DNA from: Streptomyces sp. ISL-36
GTDB taxonomy: Bacteria; Actinomycetota; Actinomycetes; Streptomycetales; Streptomycetaceae
Direction: 5' to 3'
DNA: 64,000 bases
Assembly (NCBI RefSeq): GCF_018614205.1
Contig: NZ_JAGGOS010000024.1
Coordinates: 1 to 64,000, forward strand
Made by a program: the position numbers and the translations under genes. The stretch's first letter is position 1; each line of letters begins with the position of its first letter. Positions 46,426-54,609 of the stretch are shown here, piece after piece. The notes beneath the pieces were generated by a model. It ran no database searches and had not been told where the DNA came from. It saw only the letters and a program-made list of their open reading frames with translations.

Positions 46426-49041
46426 TCAGGAGCCGTCCCCGTCCTCGCCGGTGATCTTCTTGAGGTGCCGCAGGCAGTAGCCCTTGACCGTGTTCTTCTC
46501 GCCGGGGCGCCGGTAGCTGTCGGTCGTCCAGGACTTGCCGGCCGGGGCGAGCACCGCCTTGATCGCCGCCTTGAGCGCGGCGGCGCGGGCCGTCTCCCGC
46601 GCGGCGGCGTCGTCGCCGTCGAAGGCGGCGAGGTCCCAGCGGTCGGGGTCGACCTGGCCGAGGCCGGCGGCGATCTCCTCCAGCTGCAGGCCGCTCGGGT
46701 CGCTGAGCGCCGCGTAGACGTGCCGGATGGAGGTGATCAGCTGAGGGACGGTGTCCTGCGCGTCTCCCCCGGTGGTGTACATCTCGGCGCTCGCGTCCAT
46801 CAGCTGCTTCAGCGTGATGCTGCTGAGCTTCGCGGACTCGGGGTCGATGTCGACCAGGCCGGCCTTCGCCCGCTCCTTGCCGCGGCGCAGCAGCTCGTCG
46901 TCGGTGGCGTAGCAGGCGCGGTACGGGATGGGCTCGCAGTAGGCGCTGCCGGCCATCACGTACGCCACGGAGGCGTCGTTGAGCTGTGCACCCATGGCGG
47001 GCACGAGCCGGTCGGCGCGCCAGCCCTGAGCGAGCATGCCGTCGCCGAGGATCTGGACGACGTCGTCCTTGTCGCAGGCGGCGAGCACCTGGACGGGCAG
47101 CTCAGTGAGCCACGTGTTGTCCTTGATCTTCTCCTTCGTGACGCCCTGCCCAGCGATGGCCTCCGTGACGTCGCTCTTGGCGGACGTGATCGCGAGCTCG
47201 GCGAGCATGCCGTCCAGGTCCCAGGGAACCTGCCGCTTGGCCTCTTCGTCGTAGTAGCCCTTGCGGCTCTCGCGGACCAGGGCGGGGAACTCGTCGACGA
47301 TGACCTTGATGCCGGGCCGCTTGCGGGAGGTGACCCAGTTCTCGCCCATGCCGAGGCGGTCGAACAGCGCGGGGCGGCCCTTGCCGATGTCCAGCGCCCA
47401 CCGCAACGCCCGGTACGCCTGCTCCGGGGTGGTGGCCACCACGTGCATCGCGTGCCGCAAGCCACCGAAACCGGATCCGGCGCTGCCCAGGTCGATGCCG
47501 ATGATGATCTGGTCCTCGGTCGCGGTGAGCGCGTCGAGAACGGCCCGCAGAAGCGTGGACTTTCCCGACCGGCTCTTGCCGACGATGTTGACGTTGGTCC
47601 GGCACATCGGCAGGGCCAGGGGGCGGCCGGCCATGTCGGCGCCGATCTGGGCCTTGTGAATGTCGTTGGTGGAAAGAGATTGGGGTGCGCGGTAGGGGAG
47701 TTCGGGAACGGCCTGCCAGGGGTTGTCGCCCGGCACGCGAATGACGCAGTAATTGCGGGACTGGGCTGACTGCTGCAGCAGGATGCTGCCGGTGCGCACG
47801 CCGGGCAGGCAGGCCTCCAGCAGGTCCAGCCCGGCGGAGATCTTCTCCGGGCTCATCCGCTCCAGCCAGACGTGGATCTCAAAGCCCCACGCGTGCGGGT
47901 CGACCCGCAGCGCGGAGAGCGTGAGCTTCAGGTCCTCGGTCAGGGCCTGGCGCATCATCTGCTCGAACATCCGCGGGGTCATGCCGACGCTGACCTGCTG
48001 GGGAACGCCGGCCTCGATCTGCTCCAGCTTCTCCATCTCCTCCTCGGTCACTTCGACATCGCGGCCCAGCCAGGAGGCGCCGGCGAGATTGAGCACCAGG
48101 GCGCCAAGGAAGCCCCACACGTCCGCGAAGCCGTAGGCCGCCGCGTCGGCCACGATCAGCGGGCCGTAGGTGACGCCGGCGCGGATGGCGACGACCTTCT
48201 GCGCGTGCTTCTTCGCGCTCTGCGCGACGACCAGCTGCTTGCCGGCCTCCAGCTGCAGCGCCTGGGCCGCGGCCCGCTTCTTGTCGCGCTGCATGAGGGC
48301 GCGGCCGGCGCGGCGCGCGGCACGGTCGGCCTCCTTCACGGTGGCCAGGGCGAGGTTGACGTCCGCGCGGGCCTTGGCACCCTCGACCCCGACGACCCAG
48401 GCACGCATCCGCTTCTCGCCGCGGAAGACACGCGGCACGAAGCCGTGGACGGTGCGCTGCCGGGCGGCGGCCTTGCGCGCCCGCCGCCGGGCCTGCCGGC
48501 CGATGTAGCGGGCCCGGGCCTTGCGGCCTTCCGGGGTGCACAGCGCGGGGTTGATCCAGGGGCGGTCGCCCTCGGGGTCGGGGCGCAGCACCCACTCGTC
48601 GGCGGTGTAGACGGTGCCCTCCACCAGGCGGCCGTGCTCGGGCTCCGGCTCGTCGACCGGCTCGGCCGGCGCCACGGGGCCGCTCGACTCGGTCGGCTTG
48701 GCGAAGTCGACCGGCGCCGCCTCGGCCTGACGGGCCGACGGAAGCACGGTCACCGTGGCGGTCGGACCGTCCCCGTACAGCGCCTCATAGACCACGTCCA
48801 GGTCCTCGACCAGCTTGATCCGCACCTCGCGGGCCTTCGAGCCCTGGTCCTCGCCGACGACGCCGAGCGTCTCCAGCGCGTCCATTACGCGGCCGGCCTG
48901 CTCCCACCCGATGCGCAGCTTGCGCTGGAGCATGGACATGGAGCCGAACTGGGTGGAGACGAGCAGCTCGGCGGCCTCCCACAGCAGCTTCCGGTCAAGG
49001 GCACCGCTGCCGATTTCCGTCGTGGTGTCGATCTCGGTCAT
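46426..49041 (-). CDS. TraB/FtsK-type DNA translocase with N-terminal gamma domain
   Basis: About 871 aa; ATG at 49039-49041 chosen because AAAGGAGG lies ten bases before it (a GTG at 49050 is too close). Residues ~15-75 (LLWEAAELLVSTQFGSMSML, QRKLRIGWEQAGRVMDALET, LGVVGEDQGSKAREV) match the FtsK gamma winged helix, normally C-terminal. Then a basic linker, two hydrophobic stretches, Walker A (VGKSRSGKSTLLRAVLD) and Walker B (GIKVIVDEFPALVRE). Streptomyces TraB pumps double-stranded plasmid DNA between hyphae. Operon-last in the leftward transfer cluster. Confidence 0.85.
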   Translation of the reverse strand: MTEIDTTTEIGSGALDRKLLWEAAELLVSTQFGSMSMLQRKLRIGWEQAGRVMDALETLGVVGEDQGSKAREVRIKLVEDLDVVYEALYGDGPTATVTVLPSARQAEAAPVDFAKPTESSGPVAPAEPVDEPEPEHGRLVEGTVYTADEWVLRPDPEGDRPWINPALCTPEGRKARARYIGRQARRRARKAAARQRTVHGFVPRVFRGEKRMRAWVVGVEGAKARADVNLALATVKEADRAARRAGRALMQRDKKRAAAQALQLEAGKQLVVAQSAKKHAQKVVAIRAGVTYGPLIVADAAAYGFADVWGFLGALVLNLAGASWLGRDVEVTEEEMEKLEQIEAGVPQQVSVGMTPRMFEQMMRQALTEDLKLTLSALRVDPHAWGFEIHVWLERMSPEKISAGLDLLEACLPGVRTGSILLQQSAQSRNYCVIRVPGDNPWQAVPELPYRAPQSLSTNDIHKAQIGADMAGRPLALPMCRTNVNIVGKSRSGKSTLLRAVLDALTATEDQIIIGIDLGSAGSGFGGLRHAMHVVATTPEQAYRALRWALDIGKGRPALFDRLGMGENWVTSRKRPGIKVIVDEFPALVRESRKGYYDEEAKRQVPWDLDGMLAELAITSAKSDVTEAIAGQGVTKEKIKDNTWLTELPVQVLAACDKDDVVQILGDGMLAQGWRADRLVPAMGAQLNDASVAYVMAGSAYCEPIPYRACYATDDELLRRGKERAKAGLVDIDPESAKLSSITLKQLMDASAEMYTTGGDAQDTVPQLITSIRHVYAALSDPSGLQLEEIAAGLGQVDPDRWDLAAFDGDDAAARETARAAALKAAIKAVLAPAGKSWTTDSYRRPGEKNTVKGYCLRHLKKITGEDGDGS

Positions 49042-49149
49042 GCTGGTCACGCCTCCTTTGGGGTGGGCGCGAGACGGGTGCCGGGCTTCGCTTTGGTCGG
49101 TAGAGACCGGCGGTTTCGTCTCGCGCTCTTCAGCTGGTTGGTCTTCGCC

Positions 49150-49539
49150 TTACGCGGCGGCCGCTTCGTCGTTCGCGCCGCCGGGGCAGTCGTTGCAGAC
49201 GCCGTACCGTCTGGGAATCTCGTAATCGCGTTCGTGCTTGCAGGCCGGGCATATCCGGCGGGCCCGCAGCGCCGTGTGGATCGACGCCCACATCGCCTCC
49301 GTCATCGGCCGTCGCGGTCGGGCCAGTTCGACCCGGTAGAGGTACGCGAACTTGTCGCCGCTGCGGGTCCGCCAGCCGAGCTGACCGGCGACCGGCTGGC
49401 CGCCCGGCCGGAGTCCGCGGGCCTTGAGCTGCCGCATCGTGGCCCACTCCTCCGGGGGCGGCCCCATCCGCCAGGGCCAGGTCGGGATCCCGAACCGCTT
49501 GCCTTCCGGATCGAAGTACCGGCGGTTCACCCGTGGCAT
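49150..49539 (-). CDS. RRQRL-type zinc-binding protein
   Basis: 129 aa, ATG chosen with GGAG six bases upstream. YFDPEGKRFGIPTWPWRMGP, WATMRQLKARGLRPGGQPVA, AYLYRVELARPRRPMTEAMW, RICPACKHERDYEIPRRYGV, CNDCPGG: the order and residues of the RRQRL-motif zinc protein commonly found in Streptomyces transfer operons (here the motif reads MRQLKARGL). Two C-x-x-C pairs bind zinc. Role unknown. Confidence 0.8.
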   Translation of the reverse strand: MPRVNRRYFDPEGKRFGIPTWPWRMGPPPEEWATMRQLKARGLRPGGQPVAGQLGWRTRSGDKFAYLYRVELARPRRPMTEAMWASIHTALRARRICPACKHERDYEIPRRYGVCNDCPGGANDEAAAA

Positions 49540-51191
49540 CACGCGCTCCGCTGGTCACTGACCAGACGCGGCCCCCGAGCTGCCTTGGCCTTGGCGAGCC
49601 GGTCGTAGCACCAGGTCTTGCTCGGCACGCCGAGCTTGGCCGCAGCCTTCACGCCGTGGACTTCCTTGCGGCGGCGTACGGTCTCCTCTTCGACGCCCGC
49701 GCGGTTGGGAATTCGGCCAGCCTGGATCTCGCTGAGAATCCACGCCTCGATGGCCGCGTTCTCGTCCGCGCTGGCCGTCTTCGCGGTCTCCGCAGCGGCC
49801 TTCTTCGCGCCCGGCGAGAGCTTCCGCACGGTGTCCGTCGCGCGGGCCTTCCGTGTACGCGGGCGGGCGGTACCGCGCGTCCGCGCGGGCGCGGTTTCAG
49901 ACCTGTGTGCGGACGGGGGGACGGACGTGTTGATCTGCGGAGATACCGTCCGCAACAGGTGCGTTCCAGGACGAATTACAAGCCCCGTGGACGACCCTTC
50001 GAAGACCCGCGTGGGGAGGATTGCGACCCCCTCCACGGAACCGTCCACGGACTCCCCAGGGCCACTCTCGGACGCCTTCCAGGACAGCGTTTCGGACAGC
50101 TTCTGACGCTCCAGGCGGACTGCCGCCAGCTCCTCCAGGACGACCGACCGGCGGCCCTCCGCGTCCACCAGATTGCCGAGCATGTCGGCCGACAGCAGCC
50201 GCAGCAGCTCGTCCGACAGCACCTCCGAGACGGCACCCTCGTACACCCCGTACGCGACGAGCCAGGCGTCTTCCTCGGACAGACGCTCGTACCCGGCAAT
50301 CGCCCGGAGCCGTACGGCCGTTTCCCAGACCCTCGGCAGCTCCTTCTTGCGGACCTTGCGGGTCTTCTTCGCGTCCTTGCGGGCCTGACGCGCGGCCTTC
50401 ATCTCGTCCCGGTAGGCACGGTGCCGGCCGAGCTGAACCAGCTGCCACACGACGATCGGGATGATGGACGACGCGGCCAGGATCGAACCGAGGGCAACGC
50501 CCCAGGTCTTGCCCCCGATGTCCGCGCCGTGCCAATAGTTCACGCTCGCGGCGAGCGACGCGAAGCAGTACACAGCGATCCGGTACGGCCACGGCGAACG
50601 CTTCTGCTTCATGGCCTTGGCTTCGCCGGCCGTCGCGGCCCAGGCCGAGCACTCCAGCATCACCGGCAGCAGCGTGACCAGCAGCCAGCCGAGCCAGCCC
50701 ATCGACACGACCAGGCCGGTGTCCTTCAGCGACGATGCCTGGGAGATGAGCGCCGGCGCGATGCTGCACGCCATCACCGCGAGCGCGGCCGCCAGGTCCA
50801 GCTGCTCCGCGAGCCACTTCGGCGCCGCATTGACCTGGGCCACGAAGCGCTCGCGCCGCTCCTTGCGCCGCCGGGCCTGCTCGCGCCGGCGCTCCTTGTC
50901 GGCCTGCACCTTCGCGGCGAGAGCGGCCTGCTTCTTCGCGAGCTCGGCATCCGCCTCGTCCTTGCGCTCCCTGCGGATGCGCTCGGCCTCGCGGTCCTTC
51001 GCCTCCTGCTCGGCCGCCTGGCGCGCCTGCTCCTGCTCGAAGGCCAGCTGCTTCTCTTCTCGAGCGATCCGGGCCCGCAGCTCTTCATCCTCGCGGGCCT
51101 GTCGGGCCCTCAGCTCCTCGGCCTTACGGGCCTGTCGGGCCCGGGACTCCTGGTCCTCGCGCTTGGCGGTGCGGAAGTCGGTGATGCTCAT
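49539..51191 (-). CDS. Spd-like / DUF2637-type membrane protein
   Basis: 550 aa. N-terminal 115 residues are a highly charged coiled coil (KAEELRARQAREDEELRARI). Four hydrophobic segments follow (AAALAVMACSIAPALISQAS, MGWLGWLLVTLLPVMLECSA, IAVYCFASLAASVNYW, VALGSILAASSIIPIVVWQL), the DUF2637-like core of Streptomyces plasmid-spread proteins. The C-terminal 280 residues are soluble and basic with an HTH-like end (AAAKLGVPSKTWCYDRLAKA). Coiled coil plus membrane core suggests a septal anchor for TraB. Confidence 0.75.
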   Translation of the reverse strand: MSITDFRTAKREDQESRARQARKAEELRARQAREDEELRARIAREEKQLAFEQEQARQAAEQEAKDREAERIRRERKDEADAELAKKQAALAAKVQADKERRREQARRRKERRERFVAQVNAAPKWLAEQLDLAAALAVMACSIAPALISQASSLKDTGLVVSMGWLGWLLVTLLPVMLECSAWAATAGEAKAMKQKRSPWPYRIAVYCFASLAASVNYWHGADIGGKTWGVALGSILAASSIIPIVVWQLVQLGRHRAYRDEMKAARQARKDAKKTRKVRKKELPRVWETAVRLRAIAGYERLSEEDAWLVAYGVYEGAVSEVLSDELLRLLSADMLGNLVDAEGRRSVVLEELAAVRLERQKLSETLSWKASESGPGESVDGSVEGVAILPTRVFEGSSTGLVIRPGTHLLRTVSPQINTSVPPSAHRSETAPARTRGTARPRTRKARATDTVRKLSPGAKKAAAETAKTASADENAAIEAWILSEIQAGRIPNRAGVEEETVRRRKEVHGVKAAAKLGVPSKTWCYDRLAKAKAARGPRLVSDQRSA

Positions 51192-51610
51192 CGGGTACCT
51201 CCGGCGGGGGCCGCCGCGTGCGGGGCGTAGTGGTACAGGGCGGCGACCAGGGCGATGACGACCCCGATGGCGAGACGCTGGCCGGCGTCGGCCATGAGGC
51301 CGAGCAGCCAGGCGCCGCCGGCGACGGCGAGGGGGATCTGCGCCCAGTTGAGGTCGGACAGTGCGCGGGTCAGGCCAGCGCGGATCTCGATCACGGCGTC
51401 GATGCCGCGGGCGTCCAGGTAGGCCAGGCCGGCGACCGGGAGCGCGAGAAGGATGCGCTGCCACCAGCTCGCCTGCAGGCCCAGCGCCCAGGCGGCGCCG
51501 AAGAGGATCAGACCCGTGATGGACCAGGTGGTGACCACGGCCTGAAGCCTGATCAGGGGCGGCCTCGCCGCGTCAGTGGTCGGGGTGTCAGTGGCGGTCG
51601 TGGCGCTCAT
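51188..51610 (-). CDS. Small Spd-like membrane protein
   Basis: 140 aa with four hydrophobic helices (VVTTWSITGLILFGAAWALG, ILLALPVAGLAYLDARGIDA, IPLAVAGGAWLLGLMAD, AIGVVIALVAALYHYAPHAA). Start overlaps the previous stop (ATGA). Small multi-span proteins of this type accompany traB and promote intramycelial plasmid spread in Streptomyces. Confidence 0.7.
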   Translation of the reverse strand: MSATTATDTPTTDAARPPLIRLQAVVTTWSITGLILFGAAWALGLQASWWQRILLALPVAGLAYLDARGIDAVIEIRAGLTRALSDLNWAQIPLAVAGGAWLLGLMADAGQRLAIGVVIALVAALYHYAPHAAAPAGGTR

Positions 51611-52089
51611 GCGGCTCGCACCTCCGCCACCAGCTCGCGGACGGCGACCGCGGAGGCGGCGCCCATGCCGGCCCTGGCCTTGCCGATGAAGACCGGCAGC
51701 TCCGGCTCGGTCTGCAGCTGGTCCGCGCGGGCGATGTTCTCGTAGGCCTCGAAGTCGGCCTCGGACCAGTCGGCCGGGTCACCGTGCGCGTGCCGGAACA
51801 GCAGCGCCGGCGCGTCGACCGGCTCGCCGAGGACCACCCGGTGCAGCTCCGCCACCCGGGCCGCCTTGGCCTTCTCGCCGACCTTCGTCGCCTCGCCCTC
51901 GTCGATGCCGAGCATCACGTCGGCCAGGAACTCCAGGCGCTCCGCCCGCTCGTTCGCCGACTCGTCCGGCGCGCCGACCCACAGGGCGGTCTTCACGCCG
52001 GTCAGCAGCTGGAGCTCGAAGAGGGCCTCGACCCGGGCCAGTTCAGTGGACTGGGAGGCGGGTCGGTGACCTGCAATCATGGTGTTCAC
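51607..52089 (-). CDS. Hypothetical 160-aa protein, first gene of the tra operon
   Basis: MNTMIAGHRPASQSTELARV, then FELQLLTGVKTALWVGAPDE and acidic helices (DWSEADFEAYENIARADQLQ). Soluble, acidic. No family recognised. It follows the operator region 52184-52328 and begins the leftward transfer operon of five overlapping genes. Confidence 0.6.
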   Translation of the reverse strand: MNTMIAGHRPASQSTELARVEALFELQLLTGVKTALWVGAPDESANERAERLEFLADVMLGIDEGEATKVGEKAKAARVAELHRVVLGEPVDAPALLFRHAHGDPADWSEADFEAYENIARADQLQTEPELPVFIGKARAGMGAASAVAVRELVAEVRAA

Positions 52090-52183
52090 GGGTCGTTCTC
52101 CATTTCAGTCGGACGGCTCGTGCGCGGCTCTTCGGGTCTCTGCCAAGACCACCCGGAGAGCCGCTTTTTGCAGTTCAGACGGC

Positions 52184-52328
52184 ATTCGGACATGCCGAAT
52201 AGGCGCTTCCTTCGGCCCGGGAGGACCGCGGAGCAACTGACTTCGACGCTATTCGCAGCACAGTTGCGAGTCAACACCACATTCGCAACAGAGCAGCGCT
52301 TCCACCGTTTGGTGGCGGGTATTCGCAA
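52184..52328. promoter_or_regulatory. Divergent control region with ATTCGCA repeats
   Basis: ATTCGCA at 52251-52257, 52281-52287 and 52321-52327 (30- and 40-bp steps), inverted TTGCGAGT at 52264-52271, and a palindrome ATTCGG-N5-CCGAAT at 52184-52200. It lies between the leftward tra operon (start 52089) and the rightward ABM/XRE pair (start 52386). The XRE protein is the nearest candidate regulator. AT content is locally raised. Confidence 0.6.
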
Positions 52329-52385
52329 TCCGCCTGATGTTGTGAGATGGTGACCGCGCTGACAACCACGAGGAGGAGGAACGGC

Positions 52386-52709
52386 ATGCCGTACGGCCTG
52401 GTAGTTCGCTTCACCGCACGGGACGCGGCTGCGGCCGCAGCGTTTGACCAACTCGCTGCCGAGACCCTGGAAGAGATCAAGGCGGACGAGCCCGGGACGC
52501 TGGTATACGTCAGCCACGTGCCGGTTGGAGAGCCGACCACCCGCGTCATCTACGAGCTCTACGAGGACCGCGACGCCTTCCTCCGACACGAGGAACAGCC
52601 GCACGTGAAGCGGTTCCTGGCCGAACGTGAGCAGTACCTGACCAACACCGAGGTGACGTTCCTCGATGAGGTGGCCGGCAAGCGGCCTGCATCTTCACAG
52701 GAGAGGTAG
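52386..52709 (+). CDS. ABM-domain (monooxygenase-like) protein
   Basis: 107 aa from an ATG behind GAGGAGGAGGAAC. MPYGLVVRFTARDAAAAAAF, EPGTLVYVSHVPVGEPTTRV, IYELYEDRDAFLRHEEQPHV match the dimeric alpha-beta-barrel ABM fold. On plasmids such proteins often act as quinol or small-molecule sensors or oxidases. Its TAG overlaps the GTG of the XRE gene by one base, so the two are cotranslated, suggesting a sensor-regulator pair. Confidence 0.75.
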   Translation: MPYGLVVRFTARDAAAAAAFDQLAAETLEEIKADEPGTLVYVSHVPVGEPTTRVIYELYEDRDAFLRHEEQPHVKRFLAEREQYLTNTEVTFLDEVAGKRPASSQER

Positions 52710-53953
52710 TGACGGACGATCAGCAGCGGGCCTTCGGCCGGCGCGTCAAGGAGTTCCGCAAAGCGGCAGGCCTTGACCAGCAGGACCTGGCTGCGCGCCT
52801 CGGCAAGTCCGCGAGCTGGGTGTCACAAGTGGAGCGCGGGCTGATTCCCGTGCGGAAGCTGGACATACTGCGCCACCTTGCTAATCAGCTCGGTGTGGCC
52901 CTCCACAAGCTCGAGCCTTCCCTGCCGACGGCAGAGCCGCAGGAGCCACCGGAGCCGGCCTCGATCAACGATCTGGATGGGGCTCGGCTGCTGATCTCCG
53001 GTCACCCTGCCTTGGACGTCCTGCTCCCCAGTAGGGCGCAGAGCTACGAGCAGCCCGTTTCCGTGGCGGACCTCGCCCGCCGCGTCGACACAGCTTGGGA
53101 ACTGGCCCATCGCTCGGAATTCGCTCGCCTCACGACCGAGCTGCAGACGTTGGTGCCAGCCCTCGAGCGTGCCGTCAGGACCTCCGGCGGTGACGATCGC
53201 GTGGCGACCCTGCGCCTCCTGGCCCGCACCTACCAGGCGCTGTCGGCATCATTCGTCCGTCAGGATGAGGCCGATGCCGCGTGGCTCGCCGCCGACAGGG
53301 CGATCGGAGCAGCCGAGGCCTCCGGCCAGCCGCTTGAGGTATGCGCGGGGATCTTCCGCCTCGCGCACGCCTTCGTCCGGCTCAAGCACCTCGACCAGGC
53401 AGAGCACGCCGCGCTGTCTGCGCTCCAGACGCTCCGCAATCACCTGGCCGACCGCTCGCCGAGCCCAGAGGAGAGTTCCATCCTCGGGTCTCTGCACCTG
53501 GTGCTGGCCCTGGTTCACTCCCGGGCTGGCAGGCGCATCGGTGCGAAGGCCGACATCGAGGCCGCCAGAAAGGTTGCCCAGGCAATGGGCGCCGATCGCA
53601 ACGACTTCGACCTTGAGTTCGGCCCGACCAACGTAGAGATCCAAGCGGTCGCCACCAATGTCGAGCTCGGCGACGCTGGCGAGGCCATCGACATTGGGGA
53701 GGCGCTCGACACCAGCGGCCTGTCACCCGAGCGGCAGGCACGGCTGCTGATGGACCTCGGTCGGGCCTATGTCCAGCGCCGGCAGACGGGAGAGGCGCAG
53801 GATTGCCTCCTTCGTGCCGAGGAGCTCGCGCCGGAGATGCTGCGCTCGCATACGGCAGCCCGAGCCGCAATCCGGGAGCTAGTCCTGATCAGCGGCGAAT
53901 CGGCGTCTACGGAGTTGCTCGAGCTCGCCGAACGAGCCGACGCCGACGGCTAG
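52709..53953 (+). CDS. XRE-family regulator with TPR-like domain
   Basis: 414 aa, GTG start. Residues 10-65 (FGRRVKEFRKAAGLDQQDLA, ARLGKSASWVSQVERGLIPV) form the XRE HTH. The remainder is helical repeat (WELAHRSEFARLTTELQTLV, LRLLARTYQALSASFVRQDE, GRAYVQRRQTGEAQDCLLRA), as in actinobacterial SARP-less regulators that sense ligands through TPRs. Likely controls the divergent region at 52184-52328. Confidence 0.8.
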   Translation: MTDDQQRAFGRRVKEFRKAAGLDQQDLAARLGKSASWVSQVERGLIPVRKLDILRHLANQLGVALHKLEPSLPTAEPQEPPEPASINDLDGARLLISGHPALDVLLPSRAQSYEQPVSVADLARRVDTAWELAHRSEFARLTTELQTLVPALERAVRTSGGDDRVATLRLLARTYQALSASFVRQDEADAAWLAADRAIGAAEASGQPLEVCAGIFRLAHAFVRLKHLDQAEHAALSALQTLRNHLADRSPSPEESSILGSLHLVLALVHSRAGRRIGAKADIEAARKVAQAMGADRNDFDLEFGPTNVEIQAVATNVELGDAGEAIDIGEALDTSGLSPERQARLLMDLGRAYVQRRQTGEAQDCLLRAEELAPEMLRSHTAARAAIRELVLISGESASTELLELAERADADG

Positions 53954-54609
53954 CCCACCCGCTCACAGCCGGCGGCGCGTCATCGGACTGCTGCCGTTCA
54001 GCCGAAGAGGAGAATGCCCACCATGCCCGTCAAGATCCCCCCATGAATGACCAATGGCCGCCCTGCGGACACAGGAACGGCCATCAAGCGACTCCCCAGC
54101 CTGGCAGCAACCGGAGTCGTGGTCAGCGCGGTGACCGCGCCGGGTGCCTCGGACACGAGCCCGTCTGGTCACCTACCCATCAGAATAGACGGCGTCACCA
54201 GGAGAAGCCCAGCACGGGCCCCACTCTGGTGCTCCGCGTCACCTTGATCAGCTGATCCACGGCTCCCTACCAAGGGACCGTACGTGTCAAACCTGCACCA
54301 CCTCGCCGCGGCCACGGCCGCGCACTCCGGCGACTTTCACGATCTCCGGCCTGGCGCCCCCGGCTTGCCCGGACAGGGCTTGCCCAGCCTGCCCAGAGAT
54401 GGGCAAGCCTCTCACCTGCTCTTTCCGTGTTCTGGGCAAGCCTTCGGGCAAGCCCGGGTGAGCAGTGTTCACGGCACAACATCCACTAGGAGGTGTGCCG
54501 TGCTCGACTGCGGACCGACGCAGACGTCACATCACGCAGAGATCAGCCGCCGGCGGGCGCCCAGGCGGCGGAGCCTTCCCATGCCCATCACGGCGGCGGG
54601 GAGGTGCGC
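53954..54609. other. Gene-free region ahead of the replication gene
   Basis: Aside from a possible 66-codon ORF at 54047-54247 (MTNGRPADTGTAIKRLPSLA), which lacks support, this interval holds no gene. A tiny ORF with AGGAG (54012-54020, encoding MPVKIPP) may be a leader. It contains the GGGCAAGCC cluster at 54362-54455 and an AT-raised stretch near 54250-54290. Confidence 0.55.
54362..54455. repeat. Five GGGCAAGCC boxes, locus 2
   Basis: Inverted copies at 54362-54370 and 54376-54385; direct copies at 54401-54409, 54434-54442 and 54446-54455. Placed 155-248 bp before the replication-protein start, the classic iteron position. Shared with locus 1 at 12898-13456. Confidence 0.75.

Noticed and set aside
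54047..54247. A 66-codon protein gene before the replication region
   Set aside because: No ribosome site for its ATG and low-complexity composition; more likely chance within an iteron-bearing non-coding region.
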